DNA of 48,396 nt, taken from positions 1 through 48,396 of the forward strand of contig CAKSSH010000007.1 in NCBI GenBank assembly GCA_934488695.1. Direction: 5' to 3'. This document shows, one piece after another, positions 17,080 through 24,872 of this stretch. How positions within the stretch are numbered: the stretch's first letter is position 1; the number at the start of each line of letters is the position of its first letter. Made by a program: the position numbers and the translations under genes. The DNA comes from an uncultured Oscillospiraceae bacterium. Its GTDB lineage: Bacteria > Bacillota > Clostridia > Oscillospirales > Ruminococcaceae. The notes beneath the pieces are model-generated. The model made no database searches, was not told the origin of the DNA, and saw only the letters and a list, made by a program, of their open reading frames with translations.

Positions 17080-17808
17080 ATGGGGCGGGTAATGCTGGTC
17101 ACTTCCGGCAAGGGAGGAACCGGAAAATCAACGGTTGCGCTGAATTTGGCACTTTCTCTTGCAAAGGAAGGCGGCAAGACCGTACTGTTGGAGATGGACA
17201 GCGGGCTGCGCTGTCTGGATTTAATGCTCGGAATTGATGGGATTGTTTATGATCTTGGGGATGTTTTGCGCGGTGCGTGCAATGTGCAGCAGGCGGTTTA
17301 TCCGGCGCTTCAGGGCGTCAGCCTGGTGGCTGCCGCGGCAGAGGTTGGTTTTCTGCCGGACCGTGAAAGACTCTCCCAACTCTGCCGTTACCTGGCCGGG
17401 CAGTATGATTTTGTGATCATGGATACGCCGGCCGGTCTTGGTAAAATGCTGGATACGGCAGCAGCGGCGGCGGATGAGGCACTGATTGTCACCAATCTGA
17501 CACCGGTCAGCGTTCGGGACGCCGAGAAGGCTGCAGATCAACTCGGCGCATGCGGTCTTAAGCAGCGGCGGCTCATCATTAACCGAGTGCCGAAAAAGAC
17601 ACCCTACCCGCGAGAAATTATGGATGCAGACGATATTATCGATCGCGTCGGAACGCAGCTGATTGCGATTGTGCCGGAGGATCCGGTGCTGCAGCAGGCA
17701 GCGCATCTCCGAACGGTGCGGGACAGTAAGGGGAGCTTAGCTCTGGAAGTGTTTGAACGGCTTGCAAAGAGACTTTGCGGACAAGATGTGCCGCTGCTGA
17801 TTCAATAA
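17080..17808 (+). CDS. minD: septum site-determining protein MinD
   Basis: This 242-residue deviant Walker-type ATPase begins with VTSGKGGTGKSTVALNLA (signature lysine in KGGTGKST, residues about 9-16). Other motifs are DYDFVIMDTPAG-like QYDFVIMDTPAGLG (Walker B) and the dimer-interface region LIVTNLTPVSVRDAEK. The C-terminus (FERLAKRLCGQDVPLL) fits the amphipathic membrane-targeting helix of MinD, which argues for MinD over ParA or FlhG. MinD normally recruits the FtsZ inhibitor MinC to the membrane; neither minC nor minE is adjacent. The gene replaces the minC-minD-minE-rodA block often found between PBP2 and mgsA in Clostridia. Confidence 0.85.
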   Translation: MGRVMLVTSGKGGTGKSTVALNLALSLAKEGGKTVLLEMDSGLRCLDLMLGIDGIVYDLGDVLRGACNVQQAVYPALQGVSLVAAAAEVGFLPDRERLSQLCRYLAGQYDFVIMDTPAGLGKMLDTAAAAADEALIVTNLTPVSVRDAEKAADQLGACGLKQRRLIINRVPKKTPYPREIMDADDIIDRVGTQLIAIVPEDPVLQQAAHLRTVRDSKGSLALEVFERLAKRLCGQDVPLLIQ

Positions 17809-17831
17809 AGATGGAAAGAGAGGGACCACTT

Positions 17832-18242
17832 GTGAACATTGCCCTGATTGCACATGATGCAAAAAAAGAAATGATGATTCAGCTCTGTATTGCCTACAAG
17901 AAAATTTTGAGCGAGCATCATTTGTACGCCACGGCCAAGACCGGCAAAATGGTGTCGGACGCCACGGGACTGGAAGTTGTCAAATTTCTTTCCGGGGACC
18001 AGGGTGGCGATCAGCAGATTGCGGCTAAGATTTCCTGGAATGAAATTGACATGGTGCTCTATTTCCGGGACCCCAATAATCCGAACAAGCGGGAAACAGA
18101 TCCCTGTGATAATAATATCATTCGTCTTTGCGATGTCAACAATATTGCTATTGCTACCAATATCGCCACTGCAGAGGTTTTAATTCACGGACTGGAGCGC
18201 GGCGATTTGGACTGGCGGGAAATTGTAAAAAATCATCGGTAA
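17832..18242 (+). CDS. mgsA: methylglyoxal synthase
   Basis: This 136-residue enzyme converts dihydroxyacetone phosphate to methylglyoxal and phosphate, a bypass relieving phosphate-sugar stress. NIALIAHDAKKEMM at the N-terminus, SGDQGGDQQIAA (about residues 54-65, with the catalytic Asp region), MVLYFRDP and NNIAIATNIATAE are the family motifs. GTG 17832 is the start: it lies 7 nt after GAGAGGG and gives the standard N-terminus; an ATG at 17811 would add seven residues. The placement at the end of the mre/min cluster is common in Clostridia. The hisS T-box leader follows directly. Confidence 0.95.
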   Translation: MNIALIAHDAKKEMMIQLCIAYKKILSEHHLYATAKTGKMVSDATGLEVVKFLSGDQGGDQQIAAKISWNEIDMVLYFRDPNNPNKRETDPCDNNIIRLCDVNNIAIATNIATAEVLIHGLERGDLDWREIVKNHR

Positions 18243-18250
18243 TAATGGCT

Positions 18251-18497
18251 GTGAACGGAAGGAAGAGGGCAACGCGGCGTACAGAGAAGACGCTCTTTTG
18301 GCTGAGAGGCGTCCCGCCCTGCACCCTTAGGGACATCCGGGAGCCGGTTTGTGCTGCGCTTGCAGTGCAGACCCCGTCGACACGGTTATCGTCGCTTGAG
18401 TGGGGCGCTTTTTCGCCCAATCGGGGTGGCACCGCGGGCAGCAGCCCGTCCCCTTATGAAAGGCAGCAGTGTCTTTTGTAAGGGCTTTTATTTTTTC
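18251..18497 (+). promoter_or_regulatory. T-box riboswitch (histidine type) of hisS-aspS
   Basis: The T-box sequence GGGTGGCACCGCGG lies at about 18424-18437, followed by a terminator whose 5' arm competes with the antiterminator. At the base of stem I, AAGG (18259-18262) pairs with CCTT (18325-18328) and GGGC (18267-18270) with GCCC (18316-18319), leaving an internal loop with CAC at 18322-18324. This is a histidine codon in the expected specifier position. Uncharged tRNA-His would then permit read-through into hisS. The specifier assignment is by hand-folding. Confidence 0.9.
18451..18495 (+). terminator. T-box regulated terminator
   Basis: A 15-bp stem (18451-18465 with 18470-18484, including G-T pairs), a GCAG loop and then CTTTTATTTTTT form the terminator alternative of the T-box, ending about 20 bp before the hisS start. 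Confidence 0.85.
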
Positions 18498-18515
18498 AGA
18501 TGAGGAGAAAAAAGT

Positions 18516-19862
18516 ATGGCAGAGTATTTAAGTCCGCCGCGCGGCACACAGGATGTGCTGCCGCAGCAAAGCGGTTGCTGGCAGTATGTAGAGGAAACAG
18601 CAAAAAAAATTGCTGCGCTTTACGGCTTTCGGGAGATTCGCTTTCCGACCTTTGAGCACACCGAGCTTTTTTGTCGGGGTGTGGGCGACACCAGTGATGT
18701 CGTTCAAAAAGAAATGTACACCTTTGAGGATAAAAGCGGCCGAAGCATTACACTGCGTCCGGAGGGAACGGCGTCGACAGTTCGTTTGGCGCTGTCCGGC
18801 GGTTTGCTCAGCGAGGCTTTGCCGCTCAAGGTGTGTTATCTGACCTCTTGTTTTCGGTATGAAAAGCCGCAGGCCGGTCGGCTGCGGGAGTTTCATCAAT
18901 TCGGCATGGAGTGCTTCGGCTCTGCCGACCCGATGGCGGACGCTCAGCTGATTGCGGCAGCGGATCAGATTTTTAAGACACTGGGTATCTCCGGCCTTCG
19001 ATTGGAAATAAATTCCATCGGCTGTCCGAAATGTCGGCAGGAGTACCATGCTGCGCTTCGAGCGTATTTTGAAGGCCGCAGCCAAGATCTTTGCGAGACT
19101 TGTCGGGAACGTCTTTACAAAAACCCAATGCGTATTTTGGATTGTAAGAGCCCGGTCTGCGGCAAAATTGCCGCAGAGGCGCCGCGCGTTATTGACTTTT
19201 TGTGCGAGGAGTGCCGGGACCATTTTGAAAAGGTACAGCAGTATCTTCTTTTGATGCAGATTCCGTTTGTTGTAAACCCGACCATTGTGCGCGGGCTGGA
19301 TTATTACACCAAAACGGTCTTTGAGTTTGTCTCAGACCAAATCGGTGCACAGGGCACGGTTTGCGGCGGCGGCCGATACGACGGGCTGGTGGAAACTCTC
19401 GGCGGGCCTTCGACCTGTGCATTGGGCTATGCCGTAGGCTTGGAGCGATTGCTGCTTTTAATGCAGGCGCAGCAATGCCCTGTTCCGCAGCAGCCCGCAC
19501 CGGATATTTATCTTGCGCCCATGGGGCAAAAGGCTGTTGAAAAGGCTTGCGTGCTGACAGCACAGCTGCGTGCCGAGGGCTTTTGTGCCGAGAGTGATTT
19601 GATGGGCCGCGGCATTAAGGCACAAATGAAGTATGCCAATAAAATCGGTGCGGCATATACGGTGGTTTTGGGGGATAATGAGCTTGAACAGGGCCGTGCA
19701 AGGCTTAAAAATATGAAGAGCGGGCAAGAGAGCGATATTGATTTGGGCGATGGGTTTATCCGGGCTTTTTATGACCAAAAACTGCAAAGTGCCTATGAGA
19801 ATGTCGCCGCCGGTTTTGAAAAATTGCAGCAACAGCGTGGAGGAGAGCAAAATGGAAAATGA
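18516..19862 (+). CDS. hisS: histidyl-tRNA synthetase
   Basis: This 448-residue class II synthetase charges tRNA-His. It has the motif 1 region near PPRGTQDVLP, motif 2 FRYEKPQAGRLREFHQFG (about residues 113-130), the histidine-binding motif GLDYYTKTVFEF (about 259-270), motif 3 LGYAVGLERLL (about 302-313) and a C-terminal anticodon-binding domain. A CxxC pair set (CPKC and CETC, about 171-195) sits in the insertion domain, as in many Firmicute HisRS. The gene is controlled by the T-box and overlaps aspS by 11 bp, so both are co-transcribed. Confidence 0.97.
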   Translation: MAEYLSPPRGTQDVLPQQSGCWQYVEETAKKIAALYGFREIRFPTFEHTELFCRGVGDTSDVVQKEMYTFEDKSGRSITLRPEGTASTVRLALSGGLLSEALPLKVCYLTSCFRYEKPQAGRLREFHQFGMECFGSADPMADAQLIAAADQIFKTLGISGLRLEINSIGCPKCRQEYHAALRAYFEGRSQDLCETCRERLYKNPMRILDCKSPVCGKIAAEAPRVIDFLCEECRDHFEKVQQYLLLMQIPFVVNPTIVRGLDYYTKTVFEFVSDQIGAQGTVCGGGRYDGLVETLGGPSTCALGYAVGLERLLLLMQAQQCPVPQQPAPDIYLAPMGQKAVEKACVLTAQLRAEGFCAESDLMGRGIKAQMKYANKIGAAYTVVLGDNELEQGRARLKNMKSGQESDIDLGDGFIRAFYDQKLQSAYENVAAGFEKLQQQRGGEQNGK

Positions 19863-21639
19863 CAGCATGAAGGGCTTGAAGCGGACACATTATTGCGGCT
19901 CGCTGCGGATGGAAAATGTCGGTCAGCAGGTGGTGGTTTGCGGCTTTACGGCTCGCGCCAGAAATCTTGGGAATTTGCAGTTTATCGATTTGCGTGACCG
20001 AACCGGCATTCTCCAACTGGCTTTTGATGAGACTACGGACCGGGCACTTTTTGAAAAAGCGCGCGGTGTCCACGGCGAATATGTGTTGATGGCGAAGGGG
20101 ATTGTGCGAGAGCGCGAATCCAAAAATCCGGAGCTTGCAACCGGAGATATCGAGGTAGACGTCAGTGACCTTCGGGTTTTATCCAAAGCGCAAACGCCGC
20201 CGTTTGAGATTTTGCCGGACTCTTCCGTGAAAGAGGAGCTTCGCCTGAAATATCGCTATTTGGATTTGCGTCGCAGCGATTTGCAGCAGAATATTTTAAA
20301 ACGGCATAAAATCGTTAAGGCGGCTCGGGATTATTTTGACAATAAGGGATTTATTGAAATTGAAACGCCGATTTTGATCAAGTCGACGCCGGAGGGCGCG
20401 CGGGACTTTTTGGTGCCCTCTCGGGTGCACGGTGGCAAGTTTTATGCACTTCCGCAGTCGCCGCAGCTGTATAAGCAGCTGCTGATGGTTGCCGGTTTTG
20501 ACCGGTACGTTCAGTTTGCGCGCTGTTTCCGTGATGAGGACCTGCGGGCGGATCGTCAGCCGGAATTTACCCAGATCGATTTGGAAATGTCTTATGTAGA
20601 CATTGATGACGTCATGGAGATTGGCGAGGGCTTTGTTCAACATATTTTCAGAGAAGCGCTGGGCGTAGACATTGAGCTGCCGTTGCGCCGAATGACATAT
20701 CGCGAGGCAATGGAGCGGTACGGCTCCGACAAGCCGGATCTGCGTTTCGGCTTTGAGATCGAGGATCTAACCGACCTTGTTCGCGACAGCGGATTCTCGG
20801 TGTTTTCTTCGGCGGCCGTGTCCGGTAGTGTTCGCGCTATTTGTGTCACCGGCGGCGCCGAGGTCTATTCCCGCAAAGAGCTGGATAAGTTGACTGAAAA
20901 GGTCCGCGGTATCGGCGGCAAAGGGCTTGCGTGGGTCAAGGTGCATGAGGATGGGATCCAGAGCAGCTTCGGTAAGTTTATGACCGATGCGGAAATGCAG
21001 GCGATTTTGCAGCGCATGCAGGCAAAGACAGGCGACCTTTTATTGATTGTTGCCGACGAAAAGAATAAAACCGTGCTGTCGGTGTTGGGAATGGTGCGGC
21101 TGGAGGCCGGCAAACGGATGCAGGTAATTGATGAAAATCGCTGGTGCTTCCTTTGGATTACCGAGTTCCCGTTCTTTGAATGGGACGAGGAGACAAAGAC
21201 CTATGTGGCTATGCACCACCCGTTCACCTCGCCGATGGAAGAGGACATCGATAAGCTGGATACTGACAAAGGCAATGTTCGCGCAAAGGCATATGATTTA
21301 GTGCTCAACGGCATTGAGCTTTCCAGCGGCTCTATCCGAATTACAGATCCGGCGCTGCAAAAGAAAATGTTCAATGCGTTAGGGCTGTCAGACGAGGAGT
21401 CCTACCAAAAATTCGGTTTTTTAACCGATGCGTTTACTTATGGCGCACCGCCGCACGGCGGTATGGGGCTGGGGTTGGATCGCCTCATCATGCTGATGCT
21501 GCACGAGGATAATCTGCGGAATGTCATTGCTTTTCCAAAGGTGCAGAATATGATGGAATTGATGACCGAGTGTCCGTCCGATGTGGACGATGTGCAGCTG
21601 TCCGAGCTGCATATTGCATCGGTTGACGATAAAAAATAA
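19852..21639 (+). CDS. aspS: aspartyl-tRNA synthetase
   Basis: This 595-residue bacterial-type AspRS has an N-terminal OB-fold anticodon domain (VVVCGFTARARNLGNLQFIDL region), the class II core with motif 2 FRDEDLRADRQPEFTQID, an inserted GAD domain (about residues 280-410), and motif 3 GMGLGLDRLIMLML near the C-terminus. The start ATG 19852 lies within the hisS end behind GGAGGAG; the frame is open upstream, but that is hisS in another frame. Because it follows hisS with an 11-bp overlap, it is under the histidine T-box, a known Firmicute arrangement. It may charge only tRNA-Asp or also tRNA-Asn; the sequence was not decisive by eye. Confidence 0.96.
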   Translation: MENDSMKGLKRTHYCGSLRMENVGQQVVVCGFTARARNLGNLQFIDLRDRTGILQLAFDETTDRALFEKARGVHGEYVLMAKGIVRERESKNPELATGDIEVDVSDLRVLSKAQTPPFEILPDSSVKEELRLKYRYLDLRRSDLQQNILKRHKIVKAARDYFDNKGFIEIETPILIKSTPEGARDFLVPSRVHGGKFYALPQSPQLYKQLLMVAGFDRYVQFARCFRDEDLRADRQPEFTQIDLEMSYVDIDDVMEIGEGFVQHIFREALGVDIELPLRRMTYREAMERYGSDKPDLRFGFEIEDLTDLVRDSGFSVFSSAAVSGSVRAICVTGGAEVYSRKELDKLTEKVRGIGGKGLAWVKVHEDGIQSSFGKFMTDAEMQAILQRMQAKTGDLLLIVADEKNKTVLSVLGMVRLEAGKRMQVIDENRWCFLWITEFPFFEWDEETKTYVAMHHPFTSPMEEDIDKLDTDKGNVRAKAYDLVLNGIELSSGSIRITDPALQKKMFNALGLSDEESYQKFGFLTDAFTYGAPPHGGMGLGLDRLIMLMLHEDNLRNVIAFPKVQNMMELMTECPSDVDDVQLSELHIASVDDKK

Positions 21640-21644
21640 AAAGG

Positions 21645-21681
21645 CCGGGCCTCTCTGCCCAATGCTTGCAAAGAGGCCCGG
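21645..21681 (-). terminator. terminator between aspS and the DUF378 gene
   Basis: CCGGGCCTCT (21645-21654) pairs with AGAGGCCCGG (21672-21681). On the minus strand the stem is followed by CCTTTTTATTTTTT, a good U tract for the leftward DUF378 gene. It may also stop aspS transcripts, though the plus-strand T run comes late. Confidence 0.75.
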
Positions 21682-21692
21682 GACCTGCTTTC

Positions 21693-21893
21693 TCAGTTGT
21701 CGTTTTTTCTAAACAGCAGAGAAATGCACCAAAGCCCCGCCAAGCCGACCAGCGTAAAGATGATTCTGCTGATCATACTGTCGGTTCCGCCGAAAATAAA
21801 GGCGACCACATCAAATTTAAAAAGGCCGATGCTTCCCCAGTTCAGCGCTCCGATAATGGAAAGAATCAGCGCAATGGTATCGATGATTATCAC
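21693..21893 (-). CDS. DUF378 family membrane protein
   Basis: This 66-residue protein has two hydrophobic helices, IDTIALILSIIGALNWGSIG (about 3-22) and IIFTLVGLAGLWCISLLF (about 44-61), joined by a short loop. The motif GALNWG followed by FDVVAFIFG is characteristic of DUF378 (YuzA-like) proteins, small membrane proteins of unknown function. A GTG at 21893 is the start, with the strong ribosome site AAAGGAGGG. It is alone and divergent from the flavin reductase gene. Confidence 0.88.
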   Translation of the reverse strand: MIIIDTIALILSIIGALNWGSIGLFKFDVVAFIFGGTDSMISRIIFTLVGLAGLWCISLLFRKNDN

Positions 21894-21980
21894 GGCTTTT
21901 GCCCTCCTTTACCTGTGTTTTATGTCACGAAATTATTTTTTGTAAAAGAGGGCTTTTTATTCAAAATAAAGGAACGGAAG

Positions 21981-22556
21981 ATGAAAATGTCAAAAATATT
22001 TTGGAAGCCGTCCACCTTGATGGCGCCGGTTCCGGCGGTGCTGGTCAGTTGCGGGACAATGGAGCAGCCGAATGTGCTGACCGTTGCATGGACGGGAATT
22101 GTCAATTCAGACCCGCCGATGACCTATGTATCGATTCGCCCGGAACGGTATTCTCACAAAAAAATATGCGAAAGCGGCGAGTTTGTCATTAACTTGGTGC
22201 CGCGTTCTTTGGTGCGTGCTGCCGATTTTTGCGGCGTGCGTACCGGAGCCAAAATGGATAAATTCAAAAAAATGAAATTAACGCCCGCTTGCTGTCAATG
22301 CGTTTCGGCACCGGCGATCGAACAAAGTCCCGTTTCGCTGGAATGTCGTGTTACTGAGCGCAAAAATCTCGGCACGCATGATCTTTTTCTGGCACAGATC
22401 GTGGCTGTTCAGGTCGATGATCAATACATTGACAAGACCGGCCGTCTGCGGCTGGATCAGTGCCGACTGACGGCATACTGCCATGGAGAATATTTTGATT
22501 TAGGCAAAAAACTGGGCAGCTTCGGATTTTCGGTGAAAAAGAAGAAAAAAGCTTAA
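21981..22556 (+). CDS. flavin reductase-like / flavoredoxin family protein
   Basis: This 191-residue protein has the FMN-binding split-barrel fold of flavin reductase-like proteins. After KIFWKPSTLMAPVPAVLVSC come NVLTVAWTGIVNSDPPM and YVSIRPERYSHKKI, where FMN is held, then EFVINLVP. These match flavoredoxin-type proteins of anaerobes, which carry electrons or reduce flavins; the partner is unknown. The start ATG 21981 follows GGAACGGAAG; an upstream open frame is not supported. The Lys-rich tail ends at a TAA whose last bases overlap the stop of the converging yunB gene: both stops lie in the palindrome TTAA at 22553-22556. Confidence 0.85.
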   Translation: MKMSKIFWKPSTLMAPVPAVLVSCGTMEQPNVLTVAWTGIVNSDPPMTYVSIRPERYSHKKICESGEFVINLVPRSLVRAADFCGVRTGAKMDKFKKMKLTPACCQCVSAPAIEQSPVSLECRVTERKNLGTHDLFLAQIVAVQVDDQYIDKTGRLRLDQCRLTAYCHGEYFDLGKKLGSFGFSVKKKKKA

Positions 22557-23188
22557 TTTCCGCCGGAGTAATAGCGTGGAACGCTGCCGATAATAACAGT
22601 TTCGGCGAGCGGTAACTGTGTTTGAATGCCGGCTGAGGTTAGGTAGCCCGGAAAATAGCAGCAAATGTTGACTGAGACCGAAAGAACAAGCCTGTGCAGC
22701 GTTTGATTGATACCGGCTTGTTCAAAATGGCTTTCAATTTCTGCGCGGACGGTACCGGTACTGCAGACGTTGAACGGAATAGCCGGCCCGCACTCTGACA
22801 GAAATTCCGGACCGATCAAGGTGCCGAGCGGCAGAGAAAAGCGAAACTTCTCAATGTTCTGCAGCGCATCACTCACGGATAACGCAAAGGCGGACTTAAA
22901 TTTGTTGACAGCCACGGTGTCGATTTCAATAGAGGCAATTATACCGTCGTTGCCGTATCGAATATGGACAAGATCACTATAGGAAATGTTTTGTTCCTCA
23001 ATCTGCATAAGCAGTGCGCGGTTTAGGAGAACGGTGGTTTCAATACGGGCGCAGTCTCGAACCTTCCGCTTAATGGCAGGTCGAAATTGCATATCGCAGA
23101 AGATCAGGAGGATGGCAATAATCAGAAAAATTGCCGCCAGCCGAAAAAACACGTGTTTTTTGTGTCGTCGGCGGGGGATACGGCGCAT
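22553..23188 (-). CDS. yunB: sporulation protein YunB
   Basis: This 211-residue protein has a very basic N-terminus (MRRIPRRRHKKHVF), one transmembrane helix (about residues 14-32) and an external domain. Motifs such as YSDLVHIRYGNDGIIASIEIDT, shown here as VHIRYGNDGIIASIEID, and FSLPLGTLIGPEFLSECGP match YunB, a protein made in the mother cell (SigE-dependent in B. subtilis) and needed for efficient sporulation. ATG 23188 with AGAGGTGA upstream is preferred; an earlier in-frame ATG at 23239 would add an unconserved 17 residues. It is divergent from purB. Confidence 0.9.
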   Translation of the reverse strand: MRRIPRRRHKKHVFFRLAAIFLIIAILLIFCDMQFRPAIKRKVRDCARIETTVLLNRALLMQIEEQNISYSDLVHIRYGNDGIIASIEIDTVAVNKFKSAFALSVSDALQNIEKFRFSLPLGTLIGPEFLSECGPAIPFNVCSTGTVRAEIESHFEQAGINQTLHRLVLSVSVNICCYFPGYLTSAGIQTQLPLAETVIIGSVPRYYSGGN

Positions 23189-23274
23189 GCCGTCACCTCT
23201 TTTCTCAAAATGCCGTTTTTCTTTTATCATATGCACCATCTGAAAAAAACTTGAAAAAGAAAAGGAGAGCTTTT

Positions 23275-24708
23275 ATGGACAGCAGAGACCAATACATTTC
23301 GCCGCTTTCTGCCCGTTATGCCAGCAAGCAAATGCAGGCCGTTTTTTCCGACAGGTTTAAATTTACAACCTGGCGTCGGCTTTGGATTGCACTGGCAAAG
23401 GCTCAACAGCAGTTGGGACTTCCAATCACCGATGAGCAGATTGCCGAAATGCAGGCGCATTGCGAGGATATTAACTTTGAGGTGGCCCAAGCACGGGAGC
23501 GAGAGGTGCGCCATGACGTTATGAGTCATATTTATGCCTTTGCACAGCAATGTCCGAAAGCAGCACCGATTATTCATTTGGGCGCCACCTCGTGTTATGT
23601 CGGGGATAACACCGACGTTATTATTCTGAAAAATGCATCGGAAATCTTGCTGAAAAAGCTATGCCAGGTGTTGCGGAATCTCGGAGAATTTGCTCGGAAG
23701 TACCGCGAGCTGCCTTGTCTTGCTTATACGCATCTGCAGCCGGCGCAGCTCACAACCGTCGGCAAACGGGCAACCCTTTGGATGAACGAGCTTGTAATGG
23801 ATATTGAAAATCTGGAGTTTCAGTTGCGGCAGCTGCGGCTTTTAGGGTCTAAGGGAACGACCGGAACGCAGGCAAGCTTCATGGAACTGTTTAACGGCGA
23901 TGAGCAGAAGGTACAGGCATTAGAAGATAGCATTGCAAAGCAAATGGGCTTTACAGGCTGCGTCCCGGTTTCCGGACAAACGTACTCTCGCAAAACCGAC
24001 GCATACTTCCTGTCAGTGCTCTCCGGCATTGCGCAAAGCGCATACAAATTTTCCAACGACCTTCGGATTTTACAGTCATTTGAGGAAATGGAGGAGCCGT
24101 TTGAAAAGAATCAGGTTGGCTCGTCCGCCATGCCGTATAAACGCAATCCGATGCGTTGCGAACGGATATCCGCGCTGGCTCGTTTTGTCATAGCGGACGC
24201 CGTGAATCCTGCAATGACTGCGGGTACGCAGTGGTTTGAGCGTACACTGGACGATAGTGCCAATAAGCGCCTGGCGGTCTCCGAGGCTTTTTTGGCGGTC
24301 GACGCTATTTTGAATATCTATATCAATGTAACGGGCGAAATGGTTGTATATGACCGGGTCATCCATCGTCGGGTGATGGAAAAGCTTCCGTTTATGGCAA
24401 CCGAAAATATTTTGATGGAATCGGTCAAACGCGGCGGGAACCGTCAACAGCTGCATGAACTTTTGCGGGAACATTCTCATGCAGCTGCTGCAAACGTCAA
24501 GCTTTTCGGCAAACCGAATGATTTGATTGACCGGATTGCAAATGACAAGGCATTTCCCTTGACACGAGACGAAATCGAAGCACAGTTGGATCCGGCATTG
24601 TATACCGGACGCAGCAAGTCGCAGGTGGAAATATTTTTAAAAACGGTTGTGGAGCCGTTGCTGGATAGGCTGCATCTGGATAAGGTGGAGTCTGAGCTTA
24701 CGGTTTAA
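23275..24708 (+). CDS. purB: adenylosuccinate lyase
   Basis: This 477-residue enzyme of the fumarase/aspartase superfamily cleaves fumarate from SAICAR and from adenylosuccinate in purine synthesis. The signature GSSAMPYKRNP (about residues 284-294) carries the mobile catalytic Ser loop; HLGATSCYVGDN (His general acid region, about 102-113) and THLQPAQLTTVGKR are also present. The length fits the longer PurB form. ATG 23275 has the Shine-Dalgarno sequence AAAGGAG. It is followed by fhs and guaB on the same strand, making a purine/one-carbon group, though fhs has its own promoter. Confidence 0.96.
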   Translation: MDSRDQYISPLSARYASKQMQAVFSDRFKFTTWRRLWIALAKAQQQLGLPITDEQIAEMQAHCEDINFEVAQAREREVRHDVMSHIYAFAQQCPKAAPIIHLGATSCYVGDNTDVIILKNASEILLKKLCQVLRNLGEFARKYRELPCLAYTHLQPAQLTTVGKRATLWMNELVMDIENLEFQLRQLRLLGSKGTTGTQASFMELFNGDEQKVQALEDSIAKQMGFTGCVPVSGQTYSRKTDAYFLSVLSGIAQSAYKFSNDLRILQSFEEMEEPFEKNQVGSSAMPYKRNPMRCERISALARFVIADAVNPAMTAGTQWFERTLDDSANKRLAVSEAFLAVDAILNIYINVTGEMVVYDRVIHRRVMEKLPFMATENILMESVKRGGNRQQLHELLREHSHAAAANVKLFGKPNDLIDRIANDKAFPLTRDEIEAQLDPALYTGRSKSQVEIFLKTVVEPLLDRLHLDKVESELTV

Positions 24709-24726
24709 CAAAAAATTGCACAGAGA

Positions 24727-24754
24727 GGACCGGCCCTTTTTCAGGGGCCGGTCC
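24727..24754 (+). terminator. hairpin after purB
   Basis: GGACCGGCCC (24727-24736) pairs with GGGCCGGTCC (24745-24754) around an 8-nt loop. There is no clean U tract after it, so termination would be partial or factor-assisted. Confidence 0.5.
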
Positions 24755-24799
24755 CGGTGGTTTCAGGAGCCCTTTTCTTTAAAAAGAGAATTAAAACAC

Positions 24800-24828
24800 T
24801 TTACAAAGAAGGGCTGGGCGAGTATAAT
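24800..24828 (+). promoter_or_regulatory. sigma-A type promoter of fhs
   Basis: TTTACA (24800-24805) and TATAAT (24823-24828) are 17 bp apart, 44 bp before the fhs start codon. Confidence 0.75.
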
Positions 24829-24872
24829 ATTCATAATATTATTTTTGCGGAAACAAAACAGGGAGGCGTAAA

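Noticed and set aside
19738..19851. Upstream extension of aspS
   Set aside because: It lies wholly inside hisS in another frame; ATG 19852 has GGAGGAG.
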